Shown here: positions 59,941-64,000 of the stretch, in pieces | How positions within the stretch are numbered: the first letter of the stretch is position 1 | Layout: every line of letters begins with the position of its first letter | DNA from: CAIWHR01 sp963734055 | Lineage (GTDB): Bacteria > Pseudomonadota > Gammaproteobacteria > Burkholderiales > Casimicrobiaceae | Assembly: GCA_963734055.1 (NCBI GenBank) | Contig: CAVTFQ010000002.1 | Location: 62,001 to 126,000, forward strand | Reading direction: 5' to 3' | DNA: 64,000 bases | Translations under genes and position numbers: made by a program | The notes under the pieces: generated by a model | Told to the model about the DNA's origin: nothing | Database searches by the model: none | Seen by the model: the letters and a program-made list of their open reading frames with translations, nothing else

Positions 59941-60863
59941 CGACCGCCCGGTTTGCCACGGCGCTCCGGCGTTGGGTCGACAGCGGCGCGCCCGCTGCGC
60001 CGGCTCCGGCGGATGCGAAGCGCGGCATCGACTGGCCGCGAGTGGTGCCGTTCGGCCTGCTGCACGCCGGCTGCCTCGGCGCCCTCTGGGCGGGAACGAG
60101 CAACTTCGCGGTCGTCGTCGCGGTCGCGCTCTTCGCGCTGCGCATGTTCGCGGTGACCGCCTTCTACCACCGCTACTTTTCGCACCGCGCCTTCCGCACG
60201 TCGCGCGCGGCGCAATTCGTCTTCGCCGTGCTCGGCGCCTCCGCCGTCCAGCGCGGCCCGCTGTGGTGGGCATCGCACCACCGGCATCATCACGCGCACG
60301 CCGACCGGCCGGTCGACAGCCATTCGACGATCGAGCACGGGTTCCTCTGGAGTCACATCGGCTGGTTTCTCGCGCGCGAGAACTTCGCCGCGAGGCTCCG
60401 GCTCGTGCCGGATCTCGCGCGCTATGCGGAATTGCGGTGGCTCGATCGCTTCGACGTTGCGGTCCCTGTGCTGCTCGCGGCGGCGCTCTACGGCACGGGA
60501 TGGGGGCTCGAGCGGGCCATGCCCGAGCTCGGCACGAGCGGGGCGCAGCTCGTGGTATGGGGCTTCTGCATCTCGACGGTCGCTCTCTACCACGCCACGT
60601 TCACGATCAACTCGCTCGCCCACGGGTTCGGCTCCCGGCGCTACGCGACGCGCGACAACTCGCGTAACAACGTCTGGCTCGCGCTTCTCACGTTCGGCGA
60701 GGGATGGCACAACAACCATCACCGCTTTCCGGGCGCGGCGCGCCAGGGGATCCACTGGTGGGAAGTCGACTTGAGCTACTACGGCCTCGTCGCCCTGGCG
60801 GCGATCGGCGTGATCTGGGATCTGCGGCCGATGCCGGCCGCCGCACGCGGGGATCGCCGATGA
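59937..60863 (+). CDS. Acyl-CoA/fatty acid desaturase
   Basis: A 308-residue membrane-bound di-iron desaturase. The three His boxes are H-R-Y-F-S-H (about 79-84), H-R-H-H-H near 115 and H-N-N-H-H near 258, with hydrophobic segments between them. It is of the delta-9 type and would introduce the double bond that the CFA-like enzymes can then modify. The ATGA overlaps with blc and with the flavoprotein gene indicate tight co-expression. Confidence 0.92.
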   Translation: MTTARFATALRRWVDSGAPAAPAPADAKRGIDWPRVVPFGLLHAGCLGALWAGTSNFAVVVAVALFALRMFAVTAFYHRYFSHRAFRTSRAAQFVFAVLGASAVQRGPLWWASHHRHHHAHADRPVDSHSTIEHGFLWSHIGWFLARENFAARLRLVPDLARYAELRWLDRFDVAVPVLLAAALYGTGWGLERAMPELGTSGAQLVVWGFCISTVALYHATFTINSLAHGFGSRRYATRDNSRNNVWLALLTFGEGWHNNHHRFPGAARQGIHWWEVDLSYYGLVALAAIGVIWDLRPMPAAARGDRR

Positions 60864-62125
60864 AGATTGCGATCATCGGCAGCGGCATCGCCGGCAATCT
60901 CGTCGCGCACCGGCTGTACCGGGAGCACGATGTCACGGTGTTCGAGGCGGCCGGGCACGTGGGCGGCCACAGCCACACCCACGTCGTGGAACAGTCGGGG
61001 CGGCACTACAACGTCGACACCGGATTCATCGTCTTCAACGACCGGACGTACCCGAATTTCACGGCGCTGCTCGCGCAGCTCGGCGTCGCCTCGCAGGAAA
61101 GCAGCATGAGCTTCTCGGTCCGCTGCGAATCCACCGGGCTCGAGTACAACGGCACTACGCTCAACACGCTGTTCGCGCAGCGCCGCAATCTCGTGCGACC
61201 CTCGTTCCTCGGGATGATCCGCGACATCCTCCGTTTCAATCGCGAGGCCGTGGCGCTCCTGGACGAGGAAGTCGGCGAGCTGCCGCTCGGCGAGCTCCTC
61301 GCGCGCGGCCGCTACGGCCGCGCGTTCATCGAGCACTACATCGTGCCGATGGGCGCGGCGATCTGGTCGACGGACCCCGCAGCGATGCTCGCGTTCCCGG
61401 CCCGATTCTTCGTACGCTTTCTGCACAATCACGGGATGCTCACCGTCGATGACCGTCCCGTCTGGCGCACGGTGAGCGGCGGGTCCGCGCGCTACGTCGA
61501 GAAGCTCACCGCACCCTTTCGCCAGCGCATCCGCTTGAACGCGCCCGTCGAGTGGATCCGGCGGCCCCCGGGAAGCGTGATCGTCAAGGCGCGGGGGCAC
61601 GAGGCAGCCCGCTACGACGCGGCGTTCGTCGCTTGCCACAGCGACCAGGCGCGCGCGCTGCTCGCCGACGCGAGCGCCCCGGAGCACGAGGTGCTGACCG
61701 CGATCCGGTATCAGCGCAACGAGGCGGCACTGCACACGGACACCCGCATGCTGCCGAAGCGGCGGCTGGCGCGGGCGGCGTGGAACTATCACCTGCTGCC
61801 CGAGCGCGGACCCGTCGCCCTCACGTACGACATGAACGTCCTGCAGCGCCTCGACGCACCCGAGCCGTTCCTGGTCACGCTCAACTGCGGGGACGCGATC
61901 GACCCGGCACGGGTCATCAAGCGGCTGGTCTACCACCATCCTCTGTTCACGCGCGAAAGCATCGCTGCGCAGGCGCGCCAGGCGGAGCTCAATCGCGGCC
62001 GGCGCACGTACTACTGCGGAGCCTACTGGCGGAACGGCTTCCACGAGGACGGGGTCGTGAGCGCGCTCGATGCGCTGCGTCACTTCGACGACGATCTCGC
62101 CGGCGACCGGAGGCGCGCGGCGTGA
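60860..62125 (+). CDS. FAD-dependent amine-oxidase-like protein
   Basis: A 421-residue flavoprotein. The FAD fold is at the extreme N-terminus (K-I-A-I-I-G-S-G-I-A-G-N-L, 2-14), followed by E-A-A-G-H-V-G-G-H and V-D-T-G-F-I-V-F-N. Relatives paired with DUF1365 and CFA genes belong to the singlet-oxygen/ChrR regulon of Rhodobacter and have been linked to furan fatty acid formation; I recall this and cannot verify it here. Its ATG overlaps the desaturase stop. Confidence 0.85.
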   Translation: MKIAIIGSGIAGNLVAHRLYREHDVTVFEAAGHVGGHSHTHVVEQSGRHYNVDTGFIVFNDRTYPNFTALLAQLGVASQESSMSFSVRCESTGLEYNGTTLNTLFAQRRNLVRPSFLGMIRDILRFNREAVALLDEEVGELPLGELLARGRYGRAFIEHYIVPMGAAIWSTDPAAMLAFPARFFVRFLHNHGMLTVDDRPVWRTVSGGSARYVEKLTAPFRQRIRLNAPVEWIRRPPGSVIVKARGHEAARYDAAFVACHSDQARALLADASAPEHEVLTAIRYQRNEAALHTDTRMLPKRRLARAAWNYHLLPERGPVALTYDMNVLQRLDAPEPFLVTLNCGDAIDPARVIKRLVYHHPLFTRESIAAQARQAELNRGRRTYYCGAYWRNGFHEDGVVSALDALRHFDDDLAGDRRRAA

Positions 62126-62141
62126 GCCCGCGACGGCGTGC

Positions 62142-62783
62142 ATGATGCCGGACTTGTTCTACTACGCACAGCTTGTACTGGAGGGAGCGGTTGGAATGCT
62201 CGGCATCAGGACCTACGAGGAGCCTCGCTATGCCGTCCTAGACGAACTCCCCGGCGGAATCGAGGTGCGGCGATACGAGCCGCGGCTCGGCGCCGAGGTG
62301 ACGACGAACGGTTCCGCCGACCGGGCGGATAGGAATCGCGCGTTCTCGGTTCTCTTCGCCTACATTGCCGGCGCCAATCGCGGCGCCGAGGGAGCCGAGA
62401 AGATCGCGATGACGGTCCCCGTGGAGACAGCGCCGAGTGGCGAACGGATTGCGATGACCGTTCCGGTGGAAGCCGCAGCCGACGCGACCGGGGCTCGCAT
62501 GCGCTTCTTTCTCCCGTCGCGCCTTACGTTCGAGACGGCGCCGCGGCCGTCGGATCCGCGGGTCCGCCTCGTCGAAGTGCCCGCCGAGACGATCGCGGTG
62601 CTGCGCTACAGCGGCTCTCCCGACGAGCGCGAGATCGCGGAACGCGGCGAAGCGATGCGCCGCGCACTCGCCGACTCGCACTGGCGGGCCGCGGGCGAGC
62701 CGGTTTCTCTGTTCTACGATGCTCCCTTCACGCCGCCCTTTCTGCGGCGTAACGAGGTTGCGGTCGCGGTGGAGCCTCGATGA
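62142..62783 (+). CDS. SOUL-family heme-binding protein
   Basis: A 213-residue protein with the SOUL/HEBP pattern: Y-A-V-L-D-E-L-P-G-G-I-E-V-R-R-Y near residue 30, I-A-M-T-V-P-V (occurring twice, residues 88-94 and 105-111) and a C-terminal F-Y-D-A-P-F-T-P-P-F-L-R-R-N-E-V. The N-terminal segment is hydrophobic and may anchor it. SOUL proteins bind heme or tetrapyrroles, relevant for light stress. An ATG one codon later is equally possible. Confidence 0.87.
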   Translation: MMPDLFYYAQLVLEGAVGMLGIRTYEEPRYAVLDELPGGIEVRRYEPRLGAEVTTNGSADRADRNRAFSVLFAYIAGANRGAEGAEKIAMTVPVETAPSGERIAMTVPVEAAADATGARMRFFLPSRLTFETAPRPSDPRVRLVEVPAETIAVLRYSGSPDEREIAERGEAMRRALADSHWRAAGEPVSLFYDAPFTPPFLRRNEVAVAVEPR

Positions 62784-63553
62784 GCGACGGCAGCATGGAG
62801 AGCGCGCTCTACGTTGGATCGCTTCGTCACCGTCGCTTCGCGCCCGCGCGCCATGCGTTCGAGTACCGCCTCTGCATGGCGTGGCTCGACCTGTCCGAGC
62901 TCGACCGCGTGTTCCGGGGTCGCTGGTTCTGGTCGACCCGTCGGCCGACGCTCGCCTGGCTGCGGCGCGCGGACTACCTCGGCGACGCCGGCGTGCCGCT
63001 CGATCAGGCCGTGCGCGAGCGCGTCGCTCGCGAAACCGGGTCGCGCCCGGCCGGGCCGGTGCGCATGCTGACACACCTGCGCACCTTCGGCGCGTGCTTC
63101 AATCCGGTGACGTTCTACTTCTGCTACGACCCGGCGGGGGAGAACGTCGAGGCGATCGTCGCCGAGATCACCAACACGCCGTGGAACGAGCGACACGCGT
63201 ACGTGCTGCCGGCGCGTGGGGGCGGCCGGCTGCACTTTCGCTTCGGCAAGCGTTTCCACGTCTCGCCGTTCATGCCCATGGACGTCGAGTACGACTGGCG
63301 CTTCTCCCGCCCGGGCCGACGGCTCGCCGTTCACATGGAGAACCGGCGCGACGGCGCGAAGCTGTTCGACGCGACGCTCGCGCTCGAGCGGCGGGCGTTG
63401 AGCGGCGCGAGCCTGGCGGGCGCGCTGCTGCGGTTTCCCTTCGCGTCGCTCCAGGTGCTCGGCGCGATCTACTGGGAGGCGCTGCGGCTGCGGACGAAGC
63501 GCGCGCCCTTCCACGTCCACCCCGCAAAGGCAATCGGGAACAAGCAGGCATGA
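62780..63553 (+). CDS. DUF1365 protein
   Basis: A 257-residue DUF1365 member: S-A-L-Y-V-G-S-L-R-H-R-R-F at the start, F-N-P-V-T-F-Y-F-C-Y-D, and H-V-S-P-F-M-P-M-D near residue 165. The family is nearly always found between an amine-oxidase-like flavoprotein and a CFA synthase, as here, and is thought to assist fatty acid modification. It overlaps the SOUL gene and the following CFA gene by ATGA each. Confidence 0.9.
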   Translation: MSDGSMESALYVGSLRHRRFAPARHAFEYRLCMAWLDLSELDRVFRGRWFWSTRRPTLAWLRRADYLGDAGVPLDQAVRERVARETGSRPAGPVRMLTHLRTFGACFNPVTFYFCYDPAGENVEAIVAEITNTPWNERHAYVLPARGGGRLHFRFGKRFHVSPFMPMDVEYDWRFSRPGRRLAVHMENRRDGAKLFDATLALERRALSGASLAGALLRFPFASLQVLGAIYWEALRLRTKRAPFHVHPAKAIGNKQA

Positions 63554-64000
63554 ACGACACCACCCTGATCGAGCGATCGCGCGAACGGGCGCGCATACAA
63601 CCACTCGGCGCCCTCGCGCGCCGGCTCGTCTTTGCCCGCCTCGCGAACGTCCATGCCGGGCTTCTGCGCATCCGCGATGCGCGGGAGAGCTTCGCGTTCG
63701 GTGCCGAACGCACCGGCATCGACGCTGCTGTCACGGTGCTCGATCCCGCGTTCTACTCCGAGATCGCCTTCGGCGGCTCGGTTGGCGCAGGAGAGTCTTA
63801 CATGCTGGGGCACTGGCAGGCGGACGACCTCACAGCCCTGCTGCGCCTCATGCTCCGGAACCGGGAGGCGCTCGACTCGATGGAAAGCGGTCTCGCGGGC
63901 CTGGCGGCCCCGGTGCGCCGCGCCGCGCACTGGCTGCATCGCAACACGCGGGCGGGGAGCCGGCGCAACATCTCCGCGCACTACGACCTCGGCAACGACT
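63550..64000 (+). CDS. Cyclopropane-fatty-acyl-phospholipid synthase (partial, 3' end outside window)
   Basis: The first 150 residues of a classical, longer CFA synthase, open to the window edge. The N-terminal domain contains Y-M-L-G-H-W-Q-A-D-D-L-T-A-L and ends at N-I-S-A-H-Y-D-L-G-N-D, the conserved entrance to the catalytic domain. The SAM motif lies beyond base 64000. It is coupled to the DUF1365 gene (ATGA). The operon probably continues; a photolyase gene, often present in such clusters, is not in the window. Confidence 0.9.
   Translation, partial: MNDTTLIERSRERARIQPLGALARRLVFARLANVHAGLLRIRDARESFAFGAERTGIDAAVTVLDPAFYSEIAFGGSVGAGESYMLGHWQADDLTALLRLMLRNREALDSMESGLAGLAAPVRRAAHWLHRNTRAGSRRNISAHYDLGND

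Noticed and set aside
1..64000. tRNA, rRNA, integrase or transposase genes marking a genomic island
   Set aside because: None was found on either strand; composition and coding style are uniform, so I do not call an island despite the repeats.

Overview
The window is one continuous stretch of a very GC-rich bacterial chromosome, most likely a betaproteobacterium near Burkholderiales/Nitrosomonadales. The evidence for this is the lysA-lptM-cyaY divergon, the miaB/phoH/ybeY/corC/lnt/glyQ/glyS/gmhB/plsC order, a lysine-rich histone-H1-like protein, 6S RNA directly after zapA, and GC-rich intergenic repeats of a kind I associate with Burkholderiales. I see no rRNA, tRNA, CRISPR array, transposase or prophage gene. 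Gene density is high, and most overlaps are ATGA or GTGA translational couplings.

1-9.65 kb: storage lipid and acyl metabolism. It holds the end of a wax ester synthase/DGAT, then a leftward run (phasin-like protein, patatin phospholipase, membrane protein, TetR regulator, TPR protein), a GMC oxidoreductase with a small TAT-type partner, an FFLEELY-type protein, a PHA-granule-system protein and an acyl-CoA ligase.

9.65-27 kb: a fatty-acid degradation island. A PsrA-like TetR regulator with a CAAAC-N4-GTTTG operator at its own promoter is followed by fadE, a thiolase, a FadJ-like enzyme, fadD, a thioesterase, fadL (with terminator), a FadN-like enzyme of inverted domain order and a second thiolase. 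A chalcone-isomerase-like protein and three small proteins of unknown role follow.

27-35 kb: housekeeping genes. These are rnhA, a methyltransferase, gloB, mltD, a histone-H1-like protein, lysA, lptM, cyaY, a YgjP-type metallopeptidase and plsC. 35-47 kb: the leftward miaB...glyS-gmhB-plsC run. It is interrupted by a 266-bp structured element with 30-bp terminal inverted repeats and by an extra zinc metalloprotease gene between miaB and phoH.

47-52 kb: vitamin B12 uptake. A cobalamin riboswitch precedes btuB and btuF, and btuC-btuD converge on them. miaB, btuB and btuF each carry a single-base frameshift within 4.2 kb, so either the sequence is locally inaccurate or these genes are decaying. 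52-53.7 kb: greB, a small coiled-coil gene, zapA and 6S RNA.

53.8-64 kb: a light/stress cluster. A gene for a LitR/CarH-type MerR regulator with a complete B12-binding signature lies divergent from a DUF2867-type oxidoreductase gene. It begins an almost gapless operon: cyclopropane-synthase-like methyltransferase, DUF2878, DUF1295, DUF6134, lipocalin, desaturase, FAD amine oxidase, SOUL heme-binding protein, DUF1365 and a second cyclopropane synthase cut by the window end. I read this as a B12/light-controlled membrane-lipid remodelling system that may make methylated or furan-type fatty acids, fed by the B12 import genes next door. That functional reading is inference; the gene content and motifs are directly visible.
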